64,000 nucleotides of DNA from JANMJD01 sp963828405. Lineage in GTDB: Bacteria > Actinomycetota > Acidimicrobiia > Acidimicrobiales > Ilumatobacteraceae. A program made the position numbers and the translations under genes. The notes under the pieces are model-generated. The model was not told the DNA's origin. It searched no databases and saw only the letters and a program-made list of their open reading frames with translations. This document shows positions 24,697 through 34,625 of the stretch, in pieces (positions within the stretch are counted from its first letter, which is position 1; each line of letters starts with the position of its first letter). The stretch is from contig CAWHEG010000030.1 of NCBI GenBank assembly GCA_963828405.1, positions 124,001 through 188,000 of the forward strand, given 5' to 3'.

Positions 24697-25518
24697 GTGC
24701 GTCGTTGGCTGGTTCTCGTGCTCAGCCTCCTCGCCCTCGTGGTCAGCGGCACTCGGGCATTCGCCCAGGACGGCGGGGGCGAGATCGTGCCCGAGACCGT
24801 GCCACCCGATCCCACCGCCTCGAGTTCACCCCCGCCGATCGTCACCGAGCCGCCGGCGAGCACGCTGCCGCCGGGCTGTCAGGCGCCCCCTGCGCCGTCG
24901 GCCACGTTCGTCGGGGAGCTGATCGCCATCGGCCCGTTGGGCGAGTCCGGTGAGGTCGTGGCCCGGTTCCGGGTCGGCGAGGTCAGCGACGGCACCCTCG
25001 ACGGGTTCGCGGGAAGCGGGATGGTCGACATCGACTTCGACCGTGACGTGCGCTTCCTCGCCATCGGCAGGTCGTACCTGGTCGCCGCCCAGGTGGACCC
25101 CGAGCGCGGGCTGCTCGTCTCCAAGGCGCGGGTGCGTCCGCCGCTGTTCGGCGACAACCAGGTGGTCGGGGTCAACGACGGTTTGACGTGCCCGAAGTTC
25201 GACGATCCAGTGGTCGCCCGGAACGTCGACGGCACACCGATCGACGTCGGTGTGCTGTCGCCGCTGCTGTCGAACCGGCGCAAGGTCGGGCTGGCCTTCG
25301 CCCGTCCGGCCGCCGTGGCGTTCGGCGCCCTGCTCGGCCTCGTCGTCCTCAAGCATGTCATCGTCGCCATCGGCCGGCAGCTGGGACGCCTCAGTCGTCG
25401 AGCCGGCCGGTGGCGACGGGAACGGGCGGCGCAACCTCACGCCGTGGGGACGACCGTTCAAGCCGGCGGCGAAGGCTCGCCTGAGCCTCGTCCCACTCGG
25501 GAATCGTCACTTCGCTAG
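24697..25518 (+). CDS. Secreted protein with C-terminal TM anchor
   Basis: This 273-residue protein has no family I recognise. A signal peptide (RRWLVLVLSLLALVVSGTRAFAQ) leads to a Pro/Ser-rich linker, an extracellular domain of about 130 residues starting CQAPPAPSATFVGELIAI and holding two cysteines, one transmembrane helix near residues 205-225 (PAAVAFGALLGLVVLKHVIV), and a basic cytoplasmic tail. The GTG start is supported by the signal peptide and the TAGCGT element. Its last 128 bases overlap the 3' end of the convergent addA-like gene; the tail beyond the TM helix is therefore the least certain part. Confidence 0.6.
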   Translation: MRRWLVLVLSLLALVVSGTRAFAQDGGGEIVPETVPPDPTASSSPPPIVTEPPASTLPPGCQAPPAPSATFVGELIAIGPLGESGEVVARFRVGEVSDGTLDGFAGSGMVDIDFDRDVRFLAIGRSYLVAAQVDPERGLLVSKARVRPPLFGDNQVVGVNDGLTCPKFDDPVVARNVDGTPIDVGVLSPLLSNRRKVGLAFARPAAVAFGALLGLVVLKHVIVAIGRQLGRLSRRAGRWRRERAAQPHAVGTTVQAGGEGSPEPRPTRESSLR

Positions 25519-28500
25519 CCCCGCCGGGTCGGCAGAACACGAGCCGGGCCTCGACGATCGGCTCGCCGAGCACGATGCCGAGGGCGAGGCCGTAGGTCGC
25601 CAGCTGCGCCCGGTACAGCACCACCTTGGTGTGCATCGCCGATTCGTCAGGGGCGTGGTCGGTCTTGTAGTCGACGAGAACCAGGCCATCGGGGGTACGC
25701 ACGAGGAGGTCGACGTAGCCCTCCAGCAGCGTGTCGCCGAGTGGAGCGGCGACGAACAGCTCGCGCCACGACGGGGCACCGGCCCCGACCATGCGCACGA
25801 TCGGGCAGGCCAGCGCGCTGCGGGCCAGGGCGGCGATCAGGCGCTGACGATCGTGGATGCCCTCGGCGGCCGCCTGCGCGGCGCAGAGCGCGTCGAGGTT
25901 GCCGGCCCCGGGGAGCTCGACGAGCTGCAGTACGGCGTGCACCGCCCGGCCCACACTCGTGCCGTACCGACCCCGCTGCCAGGCCGGCAGTTCGAGGTCG
26001 ACACCGCCCTTGAGCAGCCCCGGGTCGAGGCCCGGGTCCTCGCCGTCGCCGATCGCCCCTCTCGGCGGGCGTGCCGTCTCGGCGACCAGGTGGGTGGCCG
26101 AGACCGTGGACGGGCGGGATGCGTCGAGCAGCACCCGGGCGCGTTCGTCGGTCCACGTCGCCCGGTCCGCCCAGGGCAGTTCGGGGTCGGGCGGGGCCGG
26201 GACGATCGGTGGACCGATCGGCGGTGCCGCCGACGCCCGGGTGACGAACGCGGCGCACCCACGGGCGAGTTCCTCGGCCGCCGACGTGTCCGACGTCGAG
26301 CCGGCCGACCGGGGGAGGCGGTGCAACGACACGACGAGGTGGTCACGGGCGCGCGTGCACGCCACGTACAGCAAGCGGAGGCGTTCGTGTTCGCCGAGCA
26401 GCTCGTCGATCGGCTGGTAGGCCTCGTAGTCGGATCCGGAGCGCAGCGTCCACGACCGTTCGGTCCACACCAGCGATCGTGCCGACGGCCGCCGACGCCG
26501 GGTGGTGGTGCCGGCGACGAAGGTGATCGGGAACTCGAGTCCCTTGGCGGCGTGGATGGTCATGATCCGCACGGCGTCGATGTCGGTCTCGGGGAGGACG
26601 GCCTCGGCGACGTAGCGACCATCCTCACCCTGGCGGCGGACCCAGGCGAGGTAGTTGCGCAGGCCCACCCCGCCGGCGTCGCTCCAGGCCCTGGCCTGAT
26701 CGATCACGAAGCGGATCCGCCGCCAGGCATCACGCGCCCCCGGCCCGGCCAGGGCGAGCTCGAGCACCCGGCGCTCGCCGACCAGGCGTCCGAGCAGCTC
26801 GCTCGGAGTCACCCAGTGGCGAACATCGGCGAGCGATCGCAACGAGGCCAGCGCCGCGGCGACCGGGTCGTCGCTCCCCGCCCCCACGGGCGCCTGGTCG
26901 AGCTGCCATCGATGGCCCTGCGCCGCCCAGGCGTAGAGGTCCCGGTCGGAGCAGGCGTAGAGGGGCGAGCGCAGCGTGCTCACCAGGGCGAGGGCATCGG
27001 CGGGGTCGTCGATCGCCTGCAAGGCGAGCATCAGGTCGCGGATCTCGCTCGTGGCGTAGACGACCGAACCGTTCTCGGCCTGGTAGGGGATGCCGGCGTC
27101 CCCCAGGGCCTGGCGGAGGGCGGCGAGTGGCAGGCGGGATGGGATGAGGATCGCCATGTCGCCCAGCCGACAGGTCCGCTGGCCCTCGCCGGTTCCCTGG
27201 CCGGTTCGCTGGCCGGCACCCTCGCCGGCGACCCGCCAACCCTCGGCGAGGGCCCGGCGGATCGTGGCGGCGACCTCGGTGGCCTCGCGGCGCCGGAGCT
27301 CCTCGGCGTTGGGGCCGTCATCGTGGGGGTCGTTCCCGAGCACCGTGACCGTGCCCGACAGGTCACGGCGATGACGGTCGAGGGCCCGGTAGGCGGGCTG
27401 GGCGTCGCGTTCCTCGACGATCAGCGAGCCGAACGTGTGGTTGACCCAGTCGAGCACGGCCGGGGTGGAGCGGAAGTTGGTCGTCAAGGCGAGCGGCGTG
27501 GCCTCGAGTTGCCCGGCGGCGCGCAGATACTGGGCGATGTCGGCCCGCCGGAACCGGTAGATGGACTGCTTGGGATCGCCGACGAAGAACAGCCGGCCGG
27601 GCAACGGCCGCAGCAACCGCCAGTCGACGGGTTGGGCCGCGTCGGGGTCGGCAGCGAGGCGGACGGCGATCTCCAGCTGCACCGGATCGGTGTCCTGGAA
27701 CTCGTCGATCAGGATGCGCCGGTACCGATGGTGGAGCTCGGCCCGCACGCGGTCGTTCCCGGCGATCAGGTCGCGGGCGAGGACGAGCAGGTCGTGGAAC
27801 TCGAGCTGGCCCCGCTCGCGCCGATCGTTGGCGGCATGCATGGTGAACCGGGCGAGGCAGGCGCCGACGGCGAGGTGCCAGGCGTCGCGGGCGCGATGCG
27901 ACATCGACTGCCACTCGCCCGCCAGCTCGCCGGCGGCGGCGCGGAAGGCGTGCAATCCGGCCTCACCGGCGGCGACCCGCTTCCACTTCTCCTTCGATCC
28001 GACGTGGGCGACCGAGAACAGACCGTCCTTGGGGAAGTCGAAGATCACCAGCGGGTCAGCGGCCGAGGCGCGCAGGAATCGGGCCCGGTCGGCGAACATT
28101 TCGAGCCGTTGGGCCACCCGGTCGCCCTCGGGGGGCTCGGTGTCGGCGACGAGACGTTCGAGCCGCCCGACGAAACCTCCGAGGTCGGGTGGCGGCGGTT
28201 CGGCAACGCCCTGCTCGACGCGTTCGCGAACCAGGTCCCAGCCGTCGCCGAAGGCCCGGGCGAGGCGCTTGAGGCCGTCGACGCCCAGTCCGTCTCGACG
28301 GGCGTAGAGCACGACCCCCGCCCGAGCGGGGTCGTCGAGCAGGTCGAGCACGTGCGTGGCCCAGCGCTCCTCGAACGCCAGGTCGGAGGCGACCTCGTCG
28401 AGCACGGTGAAGCCCGGAGGGAGGCCGGCTTCCACGGGGAACTCGCGTAGCAGCCGGCCGGCGAAGGCATGGAGGGTGCCGATCGGCGCCGCATCGGCGT

Positions 28501-28852
28501 TGTCGAGCCCCTCGGCGAGCCGGCTCCGCCCTTCCGGCGACGCGGCGGCGCCGGCCGCCTGCTCGGCGAGCATCTCGCGGGTCTTGGTCCGCAACTCGGC
28601 CGCCGCCTTCTCGGTGAAGGTGATCGCCGCGATCGCCCCGATCGGAACGCCCTCGCGTACGAGGGCGACGATCCGACCGGCGAGTGAGGTCGTCTTGCCG
28701 GCACCGGCGCCGGCCTCGACGAAGAGGGTCTCGCCGAGGCTGCCGGCGATTCGCTGGCGGGCCTCGTGGTCGGGCGGCGGCGCCCCGGACGAATCCGGCG
28801 CGGTGCCGAGCAGGTCGAGCTGCCCGTCGATCGGTTGGGAGCGCCGACTCAT
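25391..28852 (-). CDS. AddA-like UvrD helicase-nuclease
   Basis: This 1153-residue enzyme matches the AddA subunit of double-strand-break processing complexes. Superfamily 1 helicase motifs: AGAGAGKT (47-54), ITFTEKAAAELRTKTRE, LIDEFQDTDPVQLEI, VGDPKQSIYRFRRADI, TTNFRSTPAVLDWV, IMTIHAAKGLEFPI and YVACTRARDHLVVS. The C-terminal PD-(D/E)XK nuclease has GYVDLLVRTPDGLVLVDYKTD, with the D...D-Y-K residues intact. It lies downstream of the addB-like gene on the same strand, separated by two 93-bp repeats, and should form one complex with it. Confidence 0.88.
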   Translation of the reverse strand: MSRRSQPIDGQLDLLGTAPDSSGAPPPDHEARQRIAGSLGETLFVEAGAGAGKTTSLAGRIVALVREGVPIGAIAAITFTEKAAAELRTKTREMLAEQAAGAAASPEGRSRLAEGLDNADAAPIGTLHAFAGRLLREFPVEAGLPPGFTVLDEVASDLAFEERWATHVLDLLDDPARAGVVLYARRDGLGVDGLKRLARAFGDGWDLVRERVEQGVAEPPPPDLGGFVGRLERLVADTEPPEGDRVAQRLEMFADRARFLRASAADPLVIFDFPKDGLFSVAHVGSKEKWKRVAAGEAGLHAFRAAAGELAGEWQSMSHRARDAWHLAVGACLARFTMHAANDRRERGQLEFHDLLVLARDLIAGNDRVRAELHHRYRRILIDEFQDTDPVQLEIAVRLAADPDAAQPVDWRLLRPLPGRLFFVGDPKQSIYRFRRADIAQYLRAAGQLEATPLALTTNFRSTPAVLDWVNHTFGSLIVEERDAQPAYRALDRHRRDLSGTVTVLGNDPHDDGPNAEELRRREATEVAATIRRALAEGWRVAGEGAGQRTGQGTGEGQRTCRLGDMAILIPSRLPLAALRQALGDAGIPYQAENGSVVYATSEIRDLMLALQAIDDPADALALVSTLRSPLYACSDRDLYAWAAQGHRWQLDQAPVGAGSDDPVAAALASLRSLADVRHWVTPSELLGRLVGERRVLELALAGPGARDAWRRIRFVIDQARAWSDAGGVGLRNYLAWVRRQGEDGRYVAEAVLPETDIDAVRIMTIHAAKGLEFPITFVAGTTTRRRRPSARSLVWTERSWTLRSGSDYEAYQPIDELLGEHERLRLLYVACTRARDHLVVSLHRLPRSAGSTSDTSAAEELARGCAAFVTRASAAPPIGPPIVPAPPDPELPWADRATWTDERARVLLDASRPSTVSATHLVAETARPPRGAIGDGEDPGLDPGLLKGGVDLELPAWQRGRYGTSVGRAVHAVLQLVELPGAGNLDALCAAQAAAEGIHDRQRLIAALARSALACPIVRMVGAGAPSWRELFVAAPLGDTLLEGYVDLLVRTPDGLVLVDYKTDHAPDESAMHTKVVLYRAQLATYGLALGIVLGEPIVEARLVFCRPGGASEVTIPEWDEAQASLRRRLERSSPRREVAPPVPVATGRLDD

Positions 28853-28863
28853 GAGGCGCGCTT

Positions 28864-29049
28864 CCCTCGGGGGCTGCGCCCCCGGACCCCATCGTCGTTC
28901 GGCGAGCTGGCGCTCGCCCGACCGACCGGATCATTCGCTGCGCTCACGACCCGTTCCCCTCGGGGGCTGCGCCCCCGGACCCCATCGTCGTTCGGCGAGC
29001 TGGCGCTCGCCCGACCGACCGGATCATTCGCTGCGCTCACGACCCGTTC
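28864..29049 (-). repeat. Two tandem 93-bp repeats, addB-addA
   Basis: Two essentially identical 93-bp units (28864-28956 and 28957-29049) fill the gap between the addB-like stop and the addA-like start. Read on the minus strand each has GGTCGTGAGCGCAGCGAA, then GCTCGCC-rich sequence, then the stem GGGGGCGCAGCCCCC and GAGGG. The first GGTCGTGA supplies the addB stop codon. A related 90-bp copy is at 43661-43760. Confidence 0.9.
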
Positions 29050-32000
29050 CCCTCGTCGGTGTCGGCCTCGTCGGTCTCGCCGACGAGACGGACGTAGGCG
29101 GCCAATCTCGGATCGTGACGCTTGTGCAGCCATCGCCGGTACCCGTCGGCGGTGCCCATCCCGTCGGGATCGCAGTACCGGCAGGCTATGAACGGTCGGA
29201 ACACCGGCGGCTCGGGCCGCGGCGGGAACATCCCGCCCTCGATGCCGTCGGCGATGACGGCCAGGGCCTCGGTGAACACGGCCCACACGTCGTCGGTGAC
29301 GACGAAGCCGGGCGGCTCCTTGCTGGTCCGCCGCTCGACGAGGGCGTATTCGGCCCGGATCCCGAGAGGCGATGTGCGATAGGCCGTGGCGGCCGCCGCG
29401 GCGTAGGCCCCCAGTTGGTAGAGCCGCCCCTTGCCCAGCGGGTCCTGCGGGCCGACCTTCGCAAACCTCGTCCCCGCGCCCGTCTTGTGGTCGGTGACCA
29501 CCAACGTCCCGTCGCCGCGACGCTCGACACGGTCGATGGCACCCCGGAAGAGGATCTGCCTGCCGTCGGGGAGTGTGACGGGTGCGGCCGGCCAGGCCGC
29601 CCCTGCGGTGCCGAACTGCGTCTCGGAGCCGACGAGTTCGCGTCCCTCCGCCGCCCGGCGCCCGTCGTCCTCGTCGAGCCAACCGTCGAGCATCACGTGT
29701 AAACGGCGCAGGTCGTCGCGCCACAGCGTGGGGTGCCCGACCAACCCGGTCTTGGCAGCGGTGTCGGCCGCCTCGTCGAGCGCCCGATGCGCACTGCGGC
29801 GGTGTTCGTCGCTCCACGGGCGGCCGCTCGGCCAAGCCGTCTCGGCTGCGAGGACGTCGGTGAGGAAGCCGTCGAGGGTGGCGTGCACCAGCGAGCCGCG
29901 CTCGCGTGGGCTGATCACGAGATCGTCGATGTCGGTGTCGTCGGCGTCGACATGCAGGATGTGGCGCATGAAGTAGGCATGGGGACAACTCGCCCACCGC
30001 TCGAGCCGCGTCGGGGCGACCGGGGTGTCGGCGCCGAATGGCGATGGGATCGACATACCCGACAGGTCACCGTCGAAGGGGGTGAGCAGCGGTGATTGGC
30101 GTGAGCGCACGAGGTGGAGCCCCCCGGCGAGCGCCCGATCGGCGCGGGTGATCGGGTGGTCGTCGAAGCGGCCGCCCGCCCGCACGTGGCGCAGCAGCGC
30201 CCTGCTCGAGTACTCCTGGTCGTGCAGGGGGAACTCGGTCGAAGCGAGGGCCTCGACGTGGGAGGCGAGGTGGACATGGTGGACGTCGGCCCGGGCGTGG
30301 AGGTCGCCGATCCACCGCGACGGCGAGCGCACCGCCGAGCGGCGCAGATCGCCGCGGGCAACCCCGATGAGGACGTGAGGGGCGCCGGCGACCGTGGCCA
30401 GCAGGGCGCGCCGCTGGTCGCCGACGGTCAACTCGCCGGGCGTCGGCGGTATCCCCGCCCGGCGGCGGTCGGACTCGGCGAGCAGCGGGTCGGGCTGGGG
30501 TCGGGCCGGGAACGCTCCCTCGATCGCCCCGAGCACGACGACCACGTCGCTGTCCAAGGCGATCCCACTCGACAGCGGGCCGACGAGCACCCCGTGGCCG
30601 ATGCGGCCGCGCCGGATCGGGCGGCTGTCGAGCTCGGCGGTCAGGGCGTCGCGGAACCCCTCGCGGTCGACCGGGCCGAGGAACTCGTCGAGCCCGCGTA
30701 GACGGTCGACGGCGGCCTCGAGGGCTTCGAAGGCGCGCTGCTCGTCGACCGGCAGACGCCGCCGGGGGCCTTCGCCCCCCAGCAGCCGCCGGGCGAGCTC
30801 GTGGCTCCACTCGACCCACGCCGTCCACGGACGGCGCTCGGCGGGATCGCCGAGGAGGTCGCCCAGGCCGAGTACGAAGGATCGCAACGCCAACGCCTGC
30901 GCGCCGCGCCGGCTCACCCTGGGGCCCGCGAACCCTTCGTCGTCGGGGTTGTCGGGATCGGGAGGCCGGCTGGTTCGTGTGGCGTACCGCTCGAGAGCCT
31001 CGTCCCAGTCGGCACCGAGTCGGACGCCGGCCTCGCGGGCGACCCGCTCCCAGGCGGCGGTGGGCACGGGGCGCCGGTCGGTGTCGAGTACCGAGGCGCC
31101 GGCAAGCAGCTCGAAGACGTCGGCACGCCGCCAGCCGGACCGGTCGAGGTCGATCGCCCGGAGCAGGGTGCGCGGAGCGATGCGCTCGGTCAGCCGACCC
31201 GGGCTCGTACCGTTCCAGGGGATGCCGGCGGTGTCGAGCTGCTCGCCGATGATGCGGAGGTACGGATCCGCCGCCGTCCAAAGCACCGCCATCCGATCGA
31301 AGGGGACACCGGCCCGGGCCGCGTCGAGCAGTCGGCGGCACACGGCGCGCACCTCGTCGTCGGCGTCGGTGGCGCTGAGCACGTCGACGTGGGTGCGCGT
31401 CACCGGCCGGTCGGCCCCGACGCCCGGCTCCTCGGGGTCGTCGTCGGCTCGCGGTGCGGTGGCGGCGGTCTGGGTGGCGGGGCGCCGAGCAGGCGATCGA
31501 TCAGGTCGTCGGCGGCCAGATCGGCCGTGGCGTCGTCGGCCCGGCCGACGACGACGTGAACCTCGGCATGGCGGGCGACGACCGAGAGCAACGACACGGC
31601 GGGTGCCGACAGCCGTTGGGGCAGCATGACGATGATGGTGCCGAACGCCGAGAGGGTGGCGGGCGAGCACCGGGTGGCAGCGGCCGCCAGCAGGTCGCTC
31701 TCGTCGTGCCAGCGCTCGCCGAGCAGTTGATGAGCGGCGCGGTGGACGGCGACGACGTTGCGGACCAGCGGGGAGCCGGCCCGGGCGAGGCGGTCGACGG
31801 CCGCGGGGTCGAGCTCGCGCAGCTCGTGGTGGACGCGGATGAGGGCGTCGATGGTGGCTTGGTGAGGACCGGCCGAGCGCAGCGGGCCCGCAGTCCGCCC
31901 GACGGCGACGGTCAGCGCCGCACCGACGATCGGTGTGGTGACGGGCCGTCGGCCGGCTGCGGCCAGCGAACCCCCGACGAGCAGATCGCCCAGCCGGTAG

Positions 32001-32194
32001 ATCGTCAGGAAGGTCACCCCGGCGATCCCGCCCCGCCGACCGAGGGCACGGCGGAACATCACCCCGGCCGTGTTGGTCGGCACGACCACCGTCACGGGGG
32101 CCAGGCGGTCGGCCTGCTGCGCGTCGCCGACGGCACGCTGCAGCGCCCGGAACGCGGGCGGCCCGAAACCGACCTGCCGGACCGTCAACGCCAT
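29037..32194 (-). CDS. AddB-like nuclease subunit, frameshift
   Basis: This is the partner of the AddA-like gene. From ATG 32194 the frame reads ALTVRQVGFGPPAFRAL, VVVPTNTAGVMFRRALG and on to ADDLIDRLLGAP; from about 31485 the sequence continues in another frame (ATQTAATAPRADDDPEEP ... to the end). One missing C in a GCCCCG run near 31488 would restore a 1052-residue protein. The C-terminal part has SCPHAYFMRHI, the nuclease motif GTLVVTDHKTGAG and IACRYCDPDG; these cysteines suggest the Fe-S-stapled AddB-type nuclease. The Walker-A-like site is degenerate. TACGAT ends 6 nt before the ATG. Confidence 0.75.
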
Positions 32195-32200
32195 GGGCCG

Positions 32201-32206
32201 ATCGTA
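32201..32206 (-). promoter_or_regulatory. Candidate -10 (TACGAT) for addB-like gene
   Basis: On the minus strand TACGAT ends 6 nt before ATG 32194. Confidence 0.4.
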
Positions 32207-32331
32207 CGGAATCGGTGTGTCATCGGCGCGTCCGGCCGCACCGTCGGGGCCGGACGGTCGTGGGCGCCGACCGGTCGGGGCTGGTCCGGCGGCCGACCCG
32301 CGCCGACAGTGGCGGCGGGGTGGCGAGGTTG

Positions 32332-33006
32332 TCAGACCGCCGCGGCGAGCGCCCTGAGCTCGGCGACGGCGTGGCCCAGGCCCTGGGGGTCGCGGTACAG
32401 CGACGAACCGGCAACGAAGACGTTGACGCCGTGGCGCGCCGCCCCGGCGATGGTGGCCGGCCCGACTCCGCCGTCGATCTCGAGGTCGACGGCGTCGTCG
32501 AGACCGGCAGCGCTGATCATCGAACGGATCTCGGCCATCTTGGGCTCCATCGTGGCGATGTACCTCTGGCCGCCGAAGCCGGGGTTGACGGTCATCACGA
32601 GCACCAGGTCGACCAGGTCGAGCACGTGGGCCACGGCGGACGCCGGGGTGGCCGGGTTGACGGCCACCGCGGCCCGGGCGCCGAGCTCGCCGATCGCCCC
32701 GAGGGTGCGGTGGAGGTGGGGACACGCCTCGACGTGCACGATCAGGCGCTCGCAGCCCGCCTCGACGTAGCGGGCGGCCATCACATCGGGCGTGAGGACC
32801 ATCAGGTGGGCCTCGAACGGCAGGGAGGTGTGCCGCCGGGCTGCGGCGATCACGTCGGGGCCCATGGTGAGGTTGGGCACGAACTGGCCGTCCATCACAT
32901 CCCACTGGATCCGGTCGCAGCCGGCGGCCTCGAGCGCGGCGACCTCCTCGCCGAGGCGGGCGAAGTCGGCGGGAAGCACCGAGGGTGCGATCTGGATCGG
33001 GCGCAT
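32332..33006 (-). CDS. rpe: Ribulose-phosphate 3-epimerase
   Basis: Rpe interconverts ribulose 5-phosphate and xylulose 5-phosphate in the pentose phosphate pathway. The 224-residue TIM barrel shows IQIAPSVLPADFARLGEE, WDVMDGQFVPNLTMGPDV (metal ligand Asp), EAHLMV, VMTVNPGFGGQRYI and LEIDGGVGPATI with the second catalytic Asp, and VAGSSLY at the phosphate site. TACGGT ends 8 nt before the ATG. It precedes the addB-like gene on the same strand, 137 bases apart. Confidence 0.96.
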   Translation of the reverse strand: MRPIQIAPSVLPADFARLGEEVAALEAAGCDRIQWDVMDGQFVPNLTMGPDVIAAARRHTSLPFEAHLMVLTPDVMAARYVEAGCERLIVHVEACPHLHRTLGAIGELGARAAVAVNPATPASAVAHVLDLVDLVLVMTVNPGFGGQRYIATMEPKMAEIRSMISAAGLDDAVDLEIDGGVGPATIAGAARHGVNVFVAGSSLYRDPQGLGHAVAELRALAAAV

Positions 33007-33014
33007 CGGCTCCG

Positions 33015-33020
33015 ACCGTA
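33015..33020 (-). promoter_or_regulatory. Candidate -10 (TACGGT) for rpe
   Basis: On the minus strand TACGGT ends 8 nt before ATG 33006. Confidence 0.4.
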
Positions 33021-33132
33021 GCGGCGGGAACCCCCGGCGCCGCAGATCCTCCCGGCTCGTCGTCGGCTCAGAGGCCCCGACGGGTGAAGCACGATGTCAT
33101 CGAAGTGCGAGCGGGCGTGGCACGGTGAGGGA

Positions 33133-34584
33133 GTGAAGCCGAACGTGTTGTTCATCACCCTTGATCAGTTCCGGGGCGACAGCCTCTCGTGTGCCGGTCA
33201 TCCCGTCGTGCGCACGCCGAACCTGGATCGGCTTGCTGCGGGCGGGGTGCGCTTCGCCCGGCACTACAGCCAGACCGCCCCGTGCGCCCCCGGGCGGGCC
33301 AGCCTGTACACGGGTATGTATCAGATGAACCACCGGGTGGTGGCCAACGGCACGCCGCTCGACGCCCGCTTCGACAACGTCGCCCACCTGGCGCGCCGGG
33401 CAGGCTACGACCCGACCCTGTTCGGCTACACCGACTCCGGTCTCGACCCCCGCGACGCGGCCGGCGACGACGACCTGCGGCTGTCGACCTACGAGGGCCT
33501 GCTCCCCGGCTTCACCCATGCGCTGCCGCTGCCCGAGTCGGCCGACGCCTGGGTGGCCTGGCTGGGCACGCTCGGCTACGACGTGTCGGGTGGTGCGCTC
33601 GAACTGCTCGCCCGCGAACACGAACGCCCGGTGGAGCACGGCATCTCGGCCTTCCAGACCGACCGGCTGATCGAGTGGATCGCCGGCCGGGACGGCCCAT
33701 GGTTCGCCCATTCCAGCTACCTGCGGCCTCATCCGCCCTACTCGGCCGCCGGTGCCTTCGCCACGATGTACGACCCCGAGGGGTTGCCCGCTCCCGTCCC
33801 GCCCGCCGATCCGGATGCCCGCCATCCGTTCCACGACCTGCTCCTGCGCATCGGTGCGTCCGCCGCGCCGACCGATCCGGCCGCCCTGAACCGCCTGCGT
33901 GCCCAGTACTTCGGGATGATCAGCGAGGTCGACGCCCAACTCGGGCGACTGTGGGACGCCCTCGAGGCCTCCGGTCGGTGGAATGACACGCTCGTCGTGC
34001 TCACCTCGGACCACGGTGAACAGCTCGGTGACCAGGGCCTGAAGGGCAAGCTGGGCTTCTTCGAACCGAGCTTCCACATCCCCGCGATCGTCCGCGACCC
34101 CTCGCGACCCACGGCCCACGGTCGGGTGGTCGGCTCCTTCACGGAGAACGTCGACGTCCTGCCGACGATTGCCGAGCTGATCGGCGAGGAGGTGCCCGCA
34201 CAGTGCGACGGCCGCTCGCTCGTCGCCTTCCTCGACGGCGCGCAACCCGACGGCTGGCGGGACGCCGCCCACTACGAGTTCGACTGGCGTGACGCCTTCA
34301 TCCGTCTCGGCGTCGGCGACTCCTCGCTTGAGAGCCGTCACCTGGTCGTGCTGCGCTCCGAGGACGCGGCGTACGTGCAGTTCGGTGACGGTTCGTGGCG
34401 CTGCTTCGACCTCGCCGCCGATCCGACGTGGCGCACGGAGATCACCGATCCGGCGCTCGTCCTGCCGCTGGCCCAGCAGATGCTCGTCTGGCGGTCGCGC
34501 CACGCCGAACGCACGATGACCGGGATGCTGCTGGTCGACGGGGGGATCGGACGGCGACCGCCGGCCCGCTCCTTCGGGACGTGA
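33133..34584 (+). CDS. Sulfatase-family hydrolase
   Basis: This 483-residue type I sulfatase/arylsulfatase relative has the N-terminal metal site KPNVLFITLDQFRGDSL and the nucleophile motif CAPGRASLYTG (Cys51), the C-x-P-x-R consensus that formylglycine-generating enzyme converts to formylglycine. LTSDHGEQLGDQG supplies the second metal site. No signal peptide is seen, so it is probably cytoplasmic. No maturase gene is nearby. I chose GTG 33133, which begins right at the conserved K-P-N-V-L; ATG 33094 would add 13 residues and has no ribosome site. The substrate is unknown; phosphonate monoesterase-type activity is possible. Confidence 0.85.
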   Translation: MKPNVLFITLDQFRGDSLSCAGHPVVRTPNLDRLAAGGVRFARHYSQTAPCAPGRASLYTGMYQMNHRVVANGTPLDARFDNVAHLARRAGYDPTLFGYTDSGLDPRDAAGDDDLRLSTYEGLLPGFTHALPLPESADAWVAWLGTLGYDVSGGALELLAREHERPVEHGISAFQTDRLIEWIAGRDGPWFAHSSYLRPHPPYSAAGAFATMYDPEGLPAPVPPADPDARHPFHDLLLRIGASAAPTDPAALNRLRAQYFGMISEVDAQLGRLWDALEASGRWNDTLVVLTSDHGEQLGDQGLKGKLGFFEPSFHIPAIVRDPSRPTAHGRVVGSFTENVDVLPTIAELIGEEVPAQCDGRSLVAFLDGAQPDGWRDAAHYEFDWRDAFIRLGVGDSSLESRHLVVLRSEDAAYVQFGDGSWRCFDLAADPTWRTEITDPALVLPLAQQMLVWRSRHAERTMTGMLLVDGGIGRRPPARSFGT

Positions 34585-34610
34585 AGCGGGGCGAACCGCG
34601 CCGGCGGTCG

Positions 34611-34616
34611 TACCCT
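34611..34616 (+). promoter_or_regulatory. Candidate -10 (TACCCT) for trmA-like gene
   Basis: TACCCT ends 9 nt before ATG 34626. Confidence 0.4.
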
Positions 34617-34625
34617 GACGCCCCG

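Noticed and set aside
28864..29049. Protein repeat encoded by the 93-bp units
   Set aside because: The units keep an open minus-strand frame, but the addB-like stop lies inside the first unit and the addA-like start after the last. The apparent peptide repeat is a consequence of nucleotide repetition.
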